Shown here: positions 24,740-36,067 of the stretch, piece after piece
Layout of the letters: each line of letters starts with the position of its first letter
Numbering within the stretch: position 1 is the stretch's first letter
NCBI RefSeq assembly: GCF_000222305.1
Contig: NC_015921.1
Coordinates: forward strand, 434,001-498,000
DNA from: Borreliella bissettiae DN127
Lineage (GTDB): Bacteria; Spirochaetota; Spirochaetia; Borreliales; Borreliaceae
DNA length: 64,000 nt
Direction: 5' to 3'
Program-made: the position numbers and the translations under genes
The notes under the pieces: model-generated
The model's database searches: none
Told to the model about the DNA's origin: nothing
The model's input: the letters and a program-made list of their open reading frames with translations, nothing else

Positions 24740-24895
24740 TTGAAAAGGACTTACCAGCCCAGTCGTGTAAAAAGAAATAGAAAATTTGGGTTTAGAGCTA
24801 GAATGAAAACTAAAGGTGGAAGACTTATTCTTTCAAGACGAAGAGCAAAAGGAAGAATAAAATTAACTGTTTCTGATGAGAAAAAGAAATATTAG
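24740..24895 (+). CDS. rpmH: 50S ribosomal protein L34
   Basis: A 51-aa basic protein: [20 protein letters not shown] at the N-terminus and [15 protein letters not shown] are the L34 hallmarks. It starts at TTG (24740), with AGGAG 5 nt before it. It overlaps the start of rnpA by 20 nt, in a different frame, so the two are translationally linked. Part of the conserved rpmH-rnpA-yidC-jag cluster beside the origin. Confidence 0.97.
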   Translation: MKRTYQPSRVKRNRKFGFRARMKTKGGRLILSRRRAKGRIKLTVSDEKKKY

Positions 24896-25226
24896 TCTAA
24901 AATCAAAAATAGAAATTCAAAAAATTTTCAAAGAAGGCAATCTGATTAGATTTAGCAATCTTAATCTTAAAATGTTTTATAAATCAAATCATTTGGTTTA
25001 TTCTAGAATTCTTGTTACCTTTTCTAAAGGTTTTAGGGGATCTGTTAAAAGGAATCGCATTAGAAGGCTTTTTAAAGAAGCTTTTAGAAAAAGATTAGAA
25101 TTGTTAGAAGGGATTGCTTTGGATATTATTTTTGTAGTTTCTCACAACGGGTTAACTTTGACTTATTTTAATATTGAATCTCTTATGAAAAGTTTGGTTT
25201 TAACGGTGTGGAAGGGGCACAAGTGA
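24876..25226 (+). CDS. rnpA: Ribonuclease P protein component
   Basis: A 116-aa basic protein that binds the catalytic RNase P RNA and helps tRNA 5' maturation. The RNR signature is clear in [16 protein letters not shown] (residues 64-79). Its ATG lies inside rpmH and has no ribosome site of its own, so translation is probably coupled to rpmH. Its TGA overlaps the GTG of yidC. The RNase P RNA gene is not in the window. Confidence 0.95.
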   Translation: MRKRNISLKSKIEIQKIFKEGNLIRFSNLNLKMFYKSNHLVYSRILVTFSKGFRGSVKRNRIRRLFKEAFRKRLELLEGIALDIIFVVSHNGLTLTYFNIESLMKSLVLTVWKGHK

Positions 25227-26857
25227 ATCAAAGTAGAAAAATTTTAAGGACAGTTTATTTGTCTTTATTTTTAATAGGTCTTTTCATGCTCATTAATGAT
25301 ATTTTTTCTTCAAACATTTTAAGTTCTAAGTCTTCTGACAAAGAAGTGCAGTTTGATTTAAATAAAAGCTTTGATGATAATGAGATGTTTTCAAGTAAGG
25401 GCAATAACTTTAATTTGATTAATAAGTCTCAAGATATTGTTGTAGAAACGGATATATATGTTGCTACTTTTTCTACATTTAGAGGAAATTTGGTTTCATT
25501 AAAGCTTAAAAATCATTTAAATTTGGAAAAAGGTCCTACAGATTTAATTAATATTGATTACAAAAATGAAACTTTTTTTGATGTTAGTTTTGACTATTTA
25601 GTAGAAGATTTGTTTTTGTATAAAAAGATAGATGATTTTAATCATGAATTTAAAGCTTATTTTAAAAATAATGGTAAAACTTATGAATATGTAAAGAAGT
25701 ATACATTTTCGAAAAAAAAAGAGTATTTGATTAAATTTAAAGTTACTGTAAACGGTTTTGAAGATTATAACTTATTTGATATTGATTCTTATAAAGTTAT
25801 TTTTAGTTCTGAGATTGAAAGGTTGAGTGATAAAGCAAAGCTACAATATAATAATTATTTATCTCAAATAATTTATTATGATAATAAGCTTAAATATGGC
25901 AAAGATGGTCTAAGGATTAGCAATCCTAGATGGCTTGGTTCTAGTACTAAGTATTTTGGGGTGTTGGTTTCTAAAGAAAATATGGAAGTTGAGTTTAAGA
26001 AGGAAAGAGGAATCCTTAAGTCATTTATTATTAATGATGTTAGAAATAAAAAAAATATTAGCGATGAGTTTTTTATTTATGCTGGACCTAAGGATAATAG
26101 ATATCTAGATGTTTTTGACAAGAGTGGTGATAATACCTTTGGTTTGTCTGATATTTCTTTTGGAATGTCGGTGGAAAAGAGTTTGTGGTATTTAATTCAA
26201 GTTCCTATGCAAATGGTAATGCAAGTTTTTTATGATGTTATTCCTAATTGGGGACTTTCAATTATTTTTTTGACAATTGTTGTTAGAATACTTATATTTC
26301 CTTTGACGTTTAAGGGATTTAGAGCTACTGCGGAGCTTTCCAAGCTTCAACCTAAAATGAAAGAGCTTCAATTAAGGTTTAAGCATGATCCTAAAAAGTT
26401 GAATGAAGAGATGGGAAGGCTTTATAAAGAAGAAGGAGTTAATCCTTTAGGAGGGTGTTTTCCTGTAATTTTGCAGCTTCCTATATTTTTTGCTCTTTAT
26501 TCACTTGTAAATAATTTATTTTTATTAAGGGGAGCCAGTTTTATTCCAGGATGGATTGATGATTTATCTATCGGTGACAGTGTATATCATTTTGGATATA
26601 AGCTTTATTTTGTTTCTTGGACCGATATTAGAATTTTGCCTTTTATTATGATGTTTACTCAATTGGGATCTACAATTGTTAGTTCTAATATGGATTTAAA
26701 AAATCTTGGATCACAGCAGAAATTTTTATATTTTGGAATGCCTATTATGTTTTTTTTCATACTTTACAATATGCCATCAGGGCTTTTGATATATTGGATT
26801 ACAACAAATATTTTTACTATTTTGCAGCAATACTATATAAAGATGCATTTGTCTTAA
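25223..26857 (+). CDS. yidC: Membrane protein insertase YidC
   Basis: A 544-aa inner-membrane insertase. N-terminal membrane anchor (about residues 12-30), a large periplasmic beta domain (60-310), then the conserved 60KD-IMP core with five membrane segments: [46 protein letters not shown], and the [12 protein letters not shown] end. The GTG at 25223 is chosen because AAGGGG lies 6 nt upstream; it overlaps the rnpA stop. The large periplasmic domain is the Gram-negative form of YidC. Confidence 0.96.
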   Translation: MNQSRKILRTVYLSLFLIGLFMLINDIFSSNILSSKSSDKEVQFDLNKSFDDNEMFSSKGNNFNLINKSQDIVVETDIYVATFSTFRGNLVSLKLKNHLNLEKGPTDLINIDYKNETFFDVSFDYLVEDLFLYKKIDDFNHEFKAYFKNNGKTYEYVKKYTFSKKKEYLIKFKVTVNGFEDYNLFDIDSYKVIFSSEIERLSDKAKLQYNNYLSQIIYYDNKLKYGKDGLRISNPRWLGSSTKYFGVLVSKENMEVEFKKERGILKSFIINDVRNKKNISDEFFIYAGPKDNRYLDVFDKSGDNTFGLSDISFGMSVEKSLWYLIQVPMQMVMQVFYDVIPNWGLSIIFLTIVVRILIFPLTFKGFRATAELSKLQPKMKELQLRFKHDPKKLNEEMGRLYKEEGVNPLGGCFPVILQLPIFFALYSLVNNLFLLRGASFIPGWIDDLSIGDSVYHFGYKLYFVSWTDIRILPFIMMFTQLGSTIVSSNMDLKNLGSQQKFLYFGMPIMFFFILYNMPSGLLIYWITTNIFTILQQYYIKMHLS

Positions 26858-26868
26858 GGGGGAATAAT

Positions 26869-27597
26869 ATGAGCTATGAATTTTACGGAAAAACCGAACA
26901 AGAAGCAATAAAGAAAGCAATGAGAGATCTAGAATTAAAAGAAGGTGAGTTTGATGTAGAAATTTTAGATAAAGAAAGAGTTGGATTTTTATTTAAGAAA
27001 GAAATGATTAAAATAAGGGTTTCTCCTCATGTAAAGGAGGTTAAAAAAGGCGGTTTTGAAATTAAAATTGGTGATAAAATTTGTGATAAAATTTTAGAAT
27101 TTGTAAAAGAAATGCTAATTAAAATGGGATATTCTGTACATTTGACAATAGAGCCCAAAGAAGGTGGATATGTTAAGATTTCTATTGAAACAGATAGTCC
27201 AAATATTTTGATTGGACGAGAGGGTAAAAATTTAGATTCTTTACAGCTTTTAACAAATGTTTATGCCTCTAAGCTTATTGGTGAAAATGGTACTTTTAAT
27301 AGGGTTATATTGGATATTGGAGATTATAGAGAACGATTTAAATCTAGGTTTATTAATTTAGCAATAAATTCTTTTCATAAAGTCAAAAGAACCAGGCGCT
27401 CTATTTTGTTGCCATCAATGAATCCTTTTGAAAGAAGGATCATTCATACAACTTTAAATCGTTATAGTGACATAAAAACTGAAAGCGAGGGAGATGGAAA
27501 TATAAAAAGAATAAGAATCTCTTATATTAGAAATAATAGGGGTGGTATCAACAATTCTCGCAGTTATCAGAAAAGAAATATTGGTTTTAAAAAATAG
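26869..27597 (+). CDS. jag: Jag/KhpB RNA-binding protein (KH and R3H domains)
   Basis: A 242-aa RNA-binding protein. Jag_N domain (MSYEFYGKTEQEAIKKAMRDL, 1-50), KH domain (about 80-150; the GxxG loop is LIGREGKNLDSLQ), R3H domain near the C-terminus (around residues 190-220, RRIIHTTLNRYSDIKTESEG). Start ATG at 26869 with AAGGGGG 8 nt before it; the frame extends upstream into yidC but without support. Known partners elsewhere are KhpA and cell-elongation factors; here the role is inferred from family. Confidence 0.92.
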   Translation: MSYEFYGKTEQEAIKKAMRDLELKEGEFDVEILDKERVGFLFKKEMIKIRVSPHVKEVKKGGFEIKIGDKICDKILEFVKEMLIKMGYSVHLTIEPKEGGYVKISIETDSPNILIGREGKNLDSLQLLTNVYASKLIGENGTFNRVILDIGDYRERFKSRFINLAINSFHKVKRTRRSILLPSMNPFERRIIHTTLNRYSDIKTESEGDGNIKRIRISYIRNNRGGINNSRSYQKRNIGFKK

Positions 27598-27641
27598 ATT
27601 AATGATGTTGTTTTTTATTGAATTTTAAAGGGAATAATAGT

Positions 27642-28709
27642 ATGAAGATTTTTTTAACCGGAATTGCGGGGTTTATTGGATTTCATGTAGCTAAAAAGCT
27701 TGTAGAAGAAGGGCATGAAGTTTTAGGCATAGACGTATTAAATGATTATTATGAACTCAAATTTAAGCATGAAAGGTTAGAAGCTTTGGGATTTTGTTCT
27801 GAGGATGTCAAAACGCATAAAATTATTAAGAGTAAAAAATATAATAATTTATCTTTTTTATATCTTGATATCCTGAATAAGGATAAACTGCTAGAGCTTT
27901 TTAAAGATCATGAGTTTACACATGTTTGTCATTTGGCTGCTCAAGCAGGAATTAGAGATAGTCTTGAAAATCCCGATAGCTATGTTTCAATAAATATTGT
28001 TGGGTTTTTTAATGTTTTGGATGTGTGCAGGGTTTATAAAGAAAAAATCGAACATTTTGTTTATGCCTCTACGTCATCGGTTTATGGTATAAATGAAAAT
28101 ATGCCGTCTAGTGAAGATTCTATTACGGATCACCCTTTAAATTTATATGCAGCTAGTAAAAAATCTAATGAGATGATGGCGCATGCTTATAGTGCGTCTT
28201 TTAATATTCCCACAACAGGGCTTAGATTTTTCACGGTTTATGGGACTTATGGAAGGCCTGATATGGCTTTATATTTATTTTCAGATGGAATTAAAAACGG
28301 CAAGTCCATTAATATTTTTAACAATGGAAATATGGCTAGAGATTTTACATATGTGAGTGACATTGCAGAAGGTGTTTACAAAGTGTTGAAAAATCCGGCT
28401 AAGAGCGATTGTAATTTTGACGTTAAAAATCCAAATTCGTCAACATCTTCTTTCCCTTACAGAATATATAATATAGGAACCGGACATGCAACCAAACTGT
28501 TAGATTTTATTAGCGAGCTTGAAGCAAATTTTGATAAAAAGGCCTTAAAAAATTATATGCCTATGCAAAAAGCAGATGTTGTGGAAAGTTGTTGTGATAT
28601 TTTGAAGCTTAAAAATGATGTTGGGTATGAGGCTAAAATTTCTATTAAAGAAGGAATAAAAGAATTTTCACAGTGGTATAAAATGTTAGAGCCTACCAAG
28701 AAGGCTTGA
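27642..28709 (+). CDS. NAD-dependent epimerase (UDP-glucuronate 4-epimerase-like)
   Basis: A 355-aa extended short-chain dehydrogenase/reductase. Rossmann loop GIAGFIG (residues 7-13), STSSVYG (catalytic Ser region), YAASKKSNE with the Tyr-x-x-x-Lys pair, and RFFTVYGTYGRPDMA, the segment typical of UDP-glucuronate/galacturonate 4-epimerases. Start ATG at 27642 preceded by AAAGGGA; an upstream in-frame start lacks one. It would feed sugar nucleotides into glycolipid or envelope glycan synthesis; the actual sugar is unknown. Confidence 0.85.
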   Translation: MKIFLTGIAGFIGFHVAKKLVEEGHEVLGIDVLNDYYELKFKHERLEALGFCSEDVKTHKIIKSKKYNNLSFLYLDILNKDKLLELFKDHEFTHVCHLAAQAGIRDSLENPDSYVSINIVGFFNVLDVCRVYKEKIEHFVYASTSSVYGINENMPSSEDSITDHPLNLYAASKKSNEMMAHAYSASFNIPTTGLRFFTVYGTYGRPDMALYLFSDGIKNGKSINIFNNGNMARDFTYVSDIAEGVYKVLKNPAKSDCNFDVKNPNSSTSSFPYRIYNIGTGHATKLLDFISELEANFDKKALKNYMPMQKADVVESCCDILKLKNDVGYEAKISIKEGIKEFSQWYKMLEPTKKA

Positions 28710-28720
28710 TTTTAGTCTTT
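28690..28720 (+). terminator. Possible intrinsic terminator after the epimerase gene
   Basis: AGCCT (28690-28694) and AGGCT (28702-28706) form a 5-bp stem with a 7-nt loop, ending in the stop codon region and followed by TGATTTTAGTCTTTTTT. The stem is short, so this is tentative. Confidence 0.4.
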
Positions 28721-28813
28721 TTTGTGCAAAATGATAGATTTTTAATAAATTTTATGTTTGTTTTTGGTTTAATAATTATTTATTGATTTAAATTCAACTC
28801 AACTTCTTAGGTG

Positions 28814-28819
28814 TATAAT
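28814..28819 (+). promoter_or_regulatory. -10 box of the aldolase gene
   Basis: TATAAT at 28814-28819, preceded by G-T-G, about 50 nt before the ATG. No clear -35 box at 17 nt. Confidence 0.45.
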
Positions 28820-28869
28820 TTATTATAGGTATTTGATAAAAGAAAAAATAAAGAAAAGGAGTGATATAA

Positions 28870-29949
28870 ATGGGCGTTTTAGACAAGATTAAACCGGGTG
28901 TAGTTTATGGGAAGGAGCTACATTTGTTATATGAAATATGTAAAAAGGAAGGATTTGCTATTCCTTCTATTAATTGTATAGGAACAAATTCTATTAATGC
29001 GGTTTTGGAGGCAGCAAAAGAAATTAATTCTCCTATTATGATACAATTTTCTAATAGTGGTTCTGCTTTTATTTCTGGAAAAGGCTTGAAGATGGAAAAA
29101 CCACAAGGAGTTTCAATAGCTGGAGCTATTTCTGGTGCTATGCATGTTCATTTAATGGCAGAGCATTATGGTATTCCTGTTGTTCTTCATACTGATCATT
29201 GTGCTAAAAATTTGCTTCCTTGGGTTGAAGGACTTTTAGAGCATGGAGAGAAGTACTATAGTCAGCACAAAAAACCATTATTTTCTTCACATATGCTAGA
29301 TTTATCAGAAGAACCTATTAAAGAAAATATTGAAATTTCTAAAAAATTCTTAGAAAGAATGGCAAAAATTGAAATGTTTTTAGAAATAGAGCTTGGAATT
29401 ACTGGTGGGGAAGAGGATGGCGTTGATAATTCAGATAGGGCTATGCATGAACTATTTTCTACCCCCGAGGATATTTATTATGGATATTCAGAACTTTTAA
29501 AAGTTAGCCCAAATTTTCAGATTGCAGCAGCTTTTGGAAATGTTCATGGAGTATACAAACCGGGGAACGTTAAACTTACTCCAAAAGTGTTAAAAGATGG
29601 TCAAGATTATGTCATATCAAAAACAGGAGTAAATATTACCAAGCCAGTTTCTTATGTTTTTCATGGAGGGTCTGGATCTACAATTGATGAGATCAATGAG
29701 GCGCTTTCTTATGGTGTTGTAAAGATGAATATTGACACAGATACGCAGTGGGCTGCCTGGGAGGGAGTTTTAAATTATTACAAAAAAAATGAAAATCGTT
29801 TGCAAAGTCAATTAGGAGATGGTAAGGACAGTGATATTCCAAATAAGAAATTTTATGATCCAAGGGTTTGGTTAAGAGAAGCCGAAGTTTCTATGAAAGA
29901 CCGTGTAAAGATTGCATGCAAAAATCTTAATAATATTAATAGGAATTAA
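28870..29949 (+). CDS. fba: Fructose-bisphosphate aldolase, class II
   Basis: A 359-aa zinc-dependent glycolytic enzyme splitting fructose 1,6-bisphosphate into two triose phosphates; glycolysis is the only energy route of this genus. Zinc and catalytic residues: HTDHCAKN (Asp109, His110, same numbering as E. coli), NVHGVYKPGN, and VFHGGSGST, with the substrate-phosphate loop NIDTDTQWA near residue 290. Full length matches E. coli FbaA (359). Ribosome site AAGGAG, 8 nt before the ATG. A terminator follows. Confidence 0.96.
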   Translation: MGVLDKIKPGVVYGKELHLLYEICKKEGFAIPSINCIGTNSINAVLEAAKEINSPIMIQFSNSGSAFISGKGLKMEKPQGVSIAGAISGAMHVHLMAEHYGIPVVLHTDHCAKNLLPWVEGLLEHGEKYYSQHKKPLFSSHMLDLSEEPIKENIEISKKFLERMAKIEMFLEIELGITGGEEDGVDNSDRAMHELFSTPEDIYYGYSELLKVSPNFQIAAAFGNVHGVYKPGNVKLTPKVLKDGQDYVISKTGVNITKPVSYVFHGGSGSTIDEINEALSYGVVKMNIDTDTQWAAWEGVLNYYKKNENRLQSQLGDGKDSDIPNKKFYDPRVWLREAEVSMKDRVKIACKNLNNINRN

Positions 29950-30371
29950 GTAAAAATTCACTAATTTTTATTTGTAAGCTGCTTTATGAGCGGCTTTTTT
30001 ATTATTCTAATTATAATATTTTATATTGAATTACAAAATTATTGATTGTTTAATATATTTTTTACTATTTATTATGTATCTTTTTTTGTTATTTTTGTGT
30101 ATTTTTTCAGAACATAAAATATATTAATTTATTTTTAAAATTATTATTAAATTAAATGCTTTGTTTATGAAACTGTTTTTATTAAAGATTAAACAATTAG
30201 TAAAATTGTGTTTAAATTGTAAAAAGGCATTTTGTTTTAGATTGACTTTATGTGTTTTTATATCACTTGTTGTTTGTAAGAAATTAAACTTTGAGATTTA
30301 ATTTCTTGAAAGAATATGCGGATTAGTTATTTTTATAATTTTAAAGGCATCTGGCATAGTTGCATTATAAA
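29950..30371. other. Intergenic region between convergent fba and aspS
   Basis: 422 bp without a gene. It holds the fba terminator (29976-30003) and a second inverted repeat, AAGAAATTAAA (30278-30288) with TTTAATTTCTT (30297-30307), 8-nt loop, no T-tract. The rest is AT-rich and I see nothing further. Confidence 0.6.
29976..30003 (+). terminator. Intrinsic terminator of fba
   Basis: AAGCTGC (29976-29982) pairs with GCGGCTT (29990-29996, one G-U pair), 7-nt loop, followed by TTTTTAT. A classic Rho-independent terminator. Confidence 0.85.
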
Positions 30372-32135
<1,764 letters not shown>

Positions 32136-34241
32136 TCAGCTCACTATTATATTATAAATTTCTTTGTCTGTTTTTGCATTTAAAATTTCTTTTTTGTACA
32201 AATCAACTTTACCCACAACAGAGGCTAAAATTCTGGGGTAGCTAACGTAATCTTTTGCTGGGCACAGTATTAATATAAAAACATGGCTTAAGTTCTTGTC
32301 AAGAGCATTAAAGTCAATTCCCTCGTGACTTATTCCTATTGCAATATGTATTTTTGATATTAAATTTGTTTTTAAATGGGGAATGGCAAAACCTTCTTTT
32401 AGTGCAGTAGTAATTAATTTTTCTCTTTCCATTAAATCTTGGAAGATTCTTTCTTTGTCAATTTCAATGTTTATTACGCTTAGAAGCTCTCTTATTACAT
32501 CAGCCTTATTACTTGATTTTAATTCTAGAATAATGTTTTCCTTTTTTATTCTTTTATTTAGTTTGATATTGCTAAGGATTTTATCGTAATTTATTGAGTA
32601 ATCTAGTTTTTTTGCTCTTAGAGAGACCGTTTCAACTTCTTTGGTTATTTTTTCTAGGTTTAAGATTGTTTCTCTAAAAAGATCTTGTATTATAATTAAG
32701 TGATTATTTGGGCATTCAAATGTGATTTTACTACCTTCTCGCTTTATTGAGAAGGATATATTGTTTTTTCTTGCATTAATATATTGTGAAGAATCATTTT
32801 TAATTTGTTGTGTGTAAAATCCTTCTTTTCTTAACTCATTTTTAAAGTCCCATATAAGAATTTTGGCTAAATTATCATATTCAAATGATACGCACATGTG
32901 TGTATTTTGATCTGTTGGGAGTTCTTTTTTAAGTCCACTTTTATTTATTTTAAATAAAAAGTTTATTATAGGTGTTGCAACGATTGTTGGCAGAAATACC
33001 ATTATTATTATGATTCCAAATATTTTTTGGCTAATAAATCCTGAAGATAATGCTACATTTGCCATAATAAGTGAAACTTCTCCTCTTGGAACCATTCCTG
33101 TTGCAATTTTTAAGGCTCCAAGTTTGTTGAATCCCAAAAAGAGTGCTGGAATAAAGCAAAATATACTTTTAGTAATTATTGCTATTGCACTAATTGCTAA
33201 TCCTAAAATAAGAACTTCTTTTGAGAGTATTTCATTAATATCTGACATAAGTCCAATTGATGTAAAAAAGATCGGGATAAAAAATCTTTCAAAGATTGTT
33301 AGTTTATCTTGAATTACGTATACAATGTCTGTTTTTGACATGGCAAGTCCGAATACATAAGCTCCAACAACAAAAGACATTCCTAAATTTTGGAAAATGC
33401 TTGCAATAGTAAGGGCTAAAGAGAGCGTTATTACGGTTGCTAAGGTGACACTGTTTAATTTTTTCAACAGGCTTGAGAGTGTTTCTGATATGTATATTAA
33501 AGAGAAAGTTAAGCATAGCCAAATTACTATGTTTTGAATTATGGTTTTGATCGAGCTTGCTATATCAAGATCTGATATAGACCTTGATATAGCTATTACA
33601 CTTGTAAGCATAAGCATTGAAAGAACATCATCAATAATTGAGGTTGAAATTATTGTCACTCCTTCTGAGGTGCTCATTTTTTTCTTTGCCGAAAGTATGC
33701 TTGCTGCGATTCCTGCTGATGTTGGGGTTCCAATTATTCCAATAAAAAGTGAGGTTGGACTTATTAAAGGAACGTTAAAAATTATGCTTGCCATTAGTAC
33801 AAAACTTGTGAATGTGCCAACAACCTCTGTTATTCCAATAATTCCTCCGCGTGGCAAAAATTTGATAAACAATTTTAAGTCAGTTTCAAGTCCTGCTGTG
33901 AAAAGCAATATTATTGAAGCTATGGTAGAAATTGCAAATATTTTTTCATTGATTAAATAATTTTCTCCAATTTGAGTTATTCCTAATGGGAATAATAAAG
34001 GTATTTGAATTTTTCCAAAGGCATTTGGACTTAGAATTATTCCTGCTGTTATTTGTCCTATTACTTTTGGAATTCCTATTTTAGCTACTAGATTTCCTAT
34101 TGAAATAGATGAGATTACAATGATTGCCAGACTCATGACAAAAGCTGACATGTTTACCTCAATGTCGTATTTTGTTGAGTATGAAAATAGAAGATTAGGC
34201 AAGTGCATCAATATTGTTGTGTAAAAAATTTTTTTGTTCAT
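32136..34241 (-). CDS. Cation/proton antiporter fused to a PTS EIIA domain
   Basis: A 701-aa membrane protein. Residues about 35-430 form a CPA2/KefB-type antiporter with 11-13 hydrophobic segments (KIGIPKVIGQITAGIILSPN, GIIGTPTSAGIAASIL, ATGMVPRGEVSLIMANVAL). The middle (440-560) is soluble. Residues about 570-701 are a PTS EIIA type-2/EIIA-Ntr domain, with active-site His622 in FAIPHLKT. The ATG overlaps the HPr stop (ATGA), so the phospho-donor and this protein are made together. This suggests that phosphorylation of the EIIA domain gates ion transport; the transported ion (Na+ or K+) cannot be told from sequence. Confidence 0.88.
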   Translation of the reverse strand: MNKKIFYTTILMHLPNLLFSYSTKYDIEVNMSAFVMSLAIIVISSISIGNLVAKIGIPKVIGQITAGIILSPNAFGKIQIPLLFPLGITQIGENYLINEKIFAISTIASIILLFTAGLETDLKLFIKFLPRGGIIGITEVVGTFTSFVLMASIIFNVPLISPTSLFIGIIGTPTSAGIAASILSAKKKMSTSEGVTIISTSIIDDVLSMLMLTSVIAISRSISDLDIASSIKTIIQNIVIWLCLTFSLIYISETLSSLLKKLNSVTLATVITLSLALTIASIFQNLGMSFVVGAYVFGLAMSKTDIVYVIQDKLTIFERFFIPIFFTSIGLMSDINEILSKEVLILGLAISAIAIITKSIFCFIPALFLGFNKLGALKIATGMVPRGEVSLIMANVALSSGFISQKIFGIIIIMVFLPTIVATPIINFLFKINKSGLKKELPTDQNTHMCVSFEYDNLAKILIWDFKNELRKEGFYTQQIKNDSSQYINARKNNISFSIKREGSKITFECPNNHLIIIQDLFRETILNLEKITKEVETVSLRAKKLDYSINYDKILSNIKLNKRIKKENIILELKSSNKADVIRELLSVINIEIDKERIFQDLMEREKLITTALKEGFAIPHLKTNLISKIHIAIGISHEGIDFNALDKNLSHVFILILCPAKDYVSYPRILASVVGKVDLYKKEILNAKTDKEIYNIIVS

Positions 34242-34510
34242 TTTTCAAGCTCTTTTAAAAAAGTAAATTTTAACAAATTAACAATTGCTAGTTTTTCTTT
34301 TTTTCCTTCGGCTGTTATTTTTACTTTTTCTTTGTATATTATTCCCAATATGATAATTTCGATTGTGAACTTTGTGCTGGCTTTTCTGCCATCTTTTGTT
34401 GTTATTTTTATATCGCAGGAAGAGTTTTTATTTGCTAATTCAGCAATTATGTTTGCTGATCTTGAATGTATTCCATTTTTATTTATTATCTTAATTTTTG
34501 CTTTTTGCAT
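34238..34510 (-). CDS. HPr-family phosphocarrier protein
   Basis: A 90-aa HPr. The active-site motif is NGIHSRSAN with His15 and Arg17, numbered as in classic HPr. The Ser46 regulatory region is replaced by ASTKFTIEIIILG, with no serine at the regulatory position in my alignment, so HPr kinase control is unlikely. It sits between hpf and the EIIA-antiporter, the place where NPr occurs in proteobacterial rpoN operons. Gene overlap of 4 nt with the antiporter. Confidence 0.87.
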   Translation of the reverse strand: MQKAKIKIINKNGIHSRSANIIAELANKNSSCDIKITTKDGRKASTKFTIEIIILGIIYKEKVKITAEGKKEKLAIVNLLKFTFLKELEK

Positions 34511-34522
34511 TTTTTATTTATC

Positions 34523-34816
34523 TTATTTGTTGTTTTTTTTCTCTTTCTCTTTAGTTGCTGTTTTGTAAAGTCTTGCTATTGCGCTATCAATAAGATTAAG
34601 AAGTATTTTTCCATCTTCTCTTATGTGTATTATTTTTCCCCAATTAAAGTGAATATGTGCGTCCAATTCAAAAAGCTCATGCTCTTTTTTAATTGTAATT
34701 TTTAAATTATCAATATGTTTTTTAATATGAGTATCAAATTTTTCTAGTTTTTTGAGAATAAAAATTTTTTCATTCTCATTTAAGCTATAATTAACCGCTT
34801 GAATTTTAGGTTCCAT
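34523..34816 (-). CDS. hpf: Ribosome hibernation promoting factor (short HPF/YfiA)
   Basis: A 97-aa short-form HPF that binds the 30S decoding region in stress. Family pattern: IQAVNYSLNENEKIFILKKLEKFDTHIKKHIDNLKITI, then ELDAHIHFNWGKIIHIREDGKILLNLIDSAIARLYKT, and a Lys-rich tail. No long C-terminal dimerisation domain. The ATG lies inside the 3' end of rpoN (11-nt overlap), with GGGAG 8 nt upstream: hpf directly after rpoN is conserved in proteobacteria. Confidence 0.9.
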   Translation of the reverse strand: MEPKIQAVNYSLNENEKIFILKKLEKFDTHIKKHIDNLKITIKKEHELFELDAHIHFNWGKIIHIREDGKILLNLIDSAIARLYKTATKEKEKKNNK

Positions 34817-36065
34817 AATATGTTCTCCCTTTCTCAGATTTCAATTCATTTCTATACTTGTTCACTGTTCTTCTAGAAATAGAGATTCCTTTGGATTTCA
34901 GTATAGCAGAAATCGCTTCATCTGACATCTTTTTATTTGTTTCTAACAACTTTTTTACTGTTATCTTAATGCTTAATTTTGAAAATTCATTTGTTTTTGC
35001 TCCACCAACAGAGCTAAAAAGCTCTTTGATTAATATTGTACCCCATTCGCATTTTAAGTATTTATTTTTTATTGCTCTTGATATTGTTGATTTTGACACA
35101 CTAATTTTTTCTGACAAAATGCTCAAGTTCATTGGCCTTAAGCTTTTAAAACCTCTTCTTAGAAATTCTTTTTGCAATGTATATATAGCTATTCCTATTT
35201 TTGCAAGTATTTCATCTCTATATCGTAGAGATTCGATTAACCACTTTGCTGTTTTTTGTTTTTGAGGATTTTTAGCTATCTTTTTAAGTTCTTTTTTAAA
35301 GATACTAACTTCTTTGATTTTAATTTTAAATTTGTTATTGTGATTAATTATTAATATATCTGGATCGACATAGAAATTAGTGTCGTTTGGATCTTTAAAT
35401 TCGAGTGTTGGGTTGGGGTTAAGTTTTTGTCTGATAATTTCTAAAGCTTTGTTAAATTCTTTGCTTCTTATTTTGAGCTCTTCTTTTAACTTTTCTTGAG
35501 TTTTTTCAAGAAGATCTGCTTTTTCAAGAATTTTAATAATATTGGTTTCTAATTTATGATGCTTTGCTTGCAAAATTAACGATTCTATTATGTTGGGGAC
35601 ACAAATCCCAATTGGATCAAATTTTTGAATAAGTTCAATTATTTTTTTTACTTTTGCTTTTTCTTCCTTTTTAAAAAGATCGTAAGGGTTTATTATATGA
35701 AAACCTTTGCTGTTTAGATTGTTTATTAGCATTTCACCTATTTTAAGTTCATCTTCATTTATTCTTTGAATTCTTAACTGTAATAAAAGGTGTTCTTTTA
35801 AAGAAGTATTTGTTTGCATTTTTTCAAGAGCTATGTCGTGTTGATTTTTTATCATTCCAGCTTCTTTATAAAAAATTTTTTTAAACCTATATGTTTTCAA
35901 TGTTTCAAAAAATATTTTATTTGAATTTATTTCTAGGTATTCGTTGTTTTCGCTTTCGTCTAGTATAAGCTTTATTAATTCTTTTTGATTAAGTCCTAAT
36001 ATTTTTATTGTTTGTATTTGAATTGAGTTTAAATTTTGGGATAACTTTAATTTTTGTTTAATCAT
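34806..36065 (-). CDS. rpoN: RNA polymerase sigma-54 factor
   Basis: A 419-aa alternative sigma factor. N-terminal region I (KLSQNLNSIQIQTIKILGLNQKELIKLILDE), core-binding domain around 80-250, a predicted HTH (ISVSKSTISRAIKNKY near 320-340), and the RpoN box as RRTVNKYRNE near 398-407. In Borrelia, RpoN acts with Rrp2 to switch on rpoS during the tick-to-mammal transition. Smaller than E. coli RpoN (477). Confidence 0.94.
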   Translation of the reverse strand: MIKQKLKLSQNLNSIQIQTIKILGLNQKELIKLILDESENNEYLEINSNKIFFETLKTYRFKKIFYKEAGMIKNQHDIALEKMQTNTSLKEHLLLQLRIQRINEDELKIGEMLINNLNSKGFHIINPYDLFKKEEKAKVKKIIELIQKFDPIGICVPNIIESLILQAKHHKLETNIIKILEKADLLEKTQEKLKEELKIRSKEFNKALEIIRQKLNPNPTLEFKDPNDTNFYVDPDILIINHNNKFKIKIKEVSIFKKELKKIAKNPQKQKTAKWLIESLRYRDEILAKIGIAIYTLQKEFLRRGFKSLRPMNLSILSEKISVSKSTISRAIKNKYLKCEWGTILIKELFSSVGGAKTNEFSKLSIKITVKKLLETNKKMSDEAISAILKSKGISISRRTVNKYRNELKSEKGRTYYGT

Positions 36066-36067
36066 AT

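Noticed and set aside
30278..30307. Inverted repeat as a bidirectional terminator for fba and aspS
   Set aside because: An 11-bp AT stem without a T-tract on either strand; fba already has a good terminator at 29976-30003.
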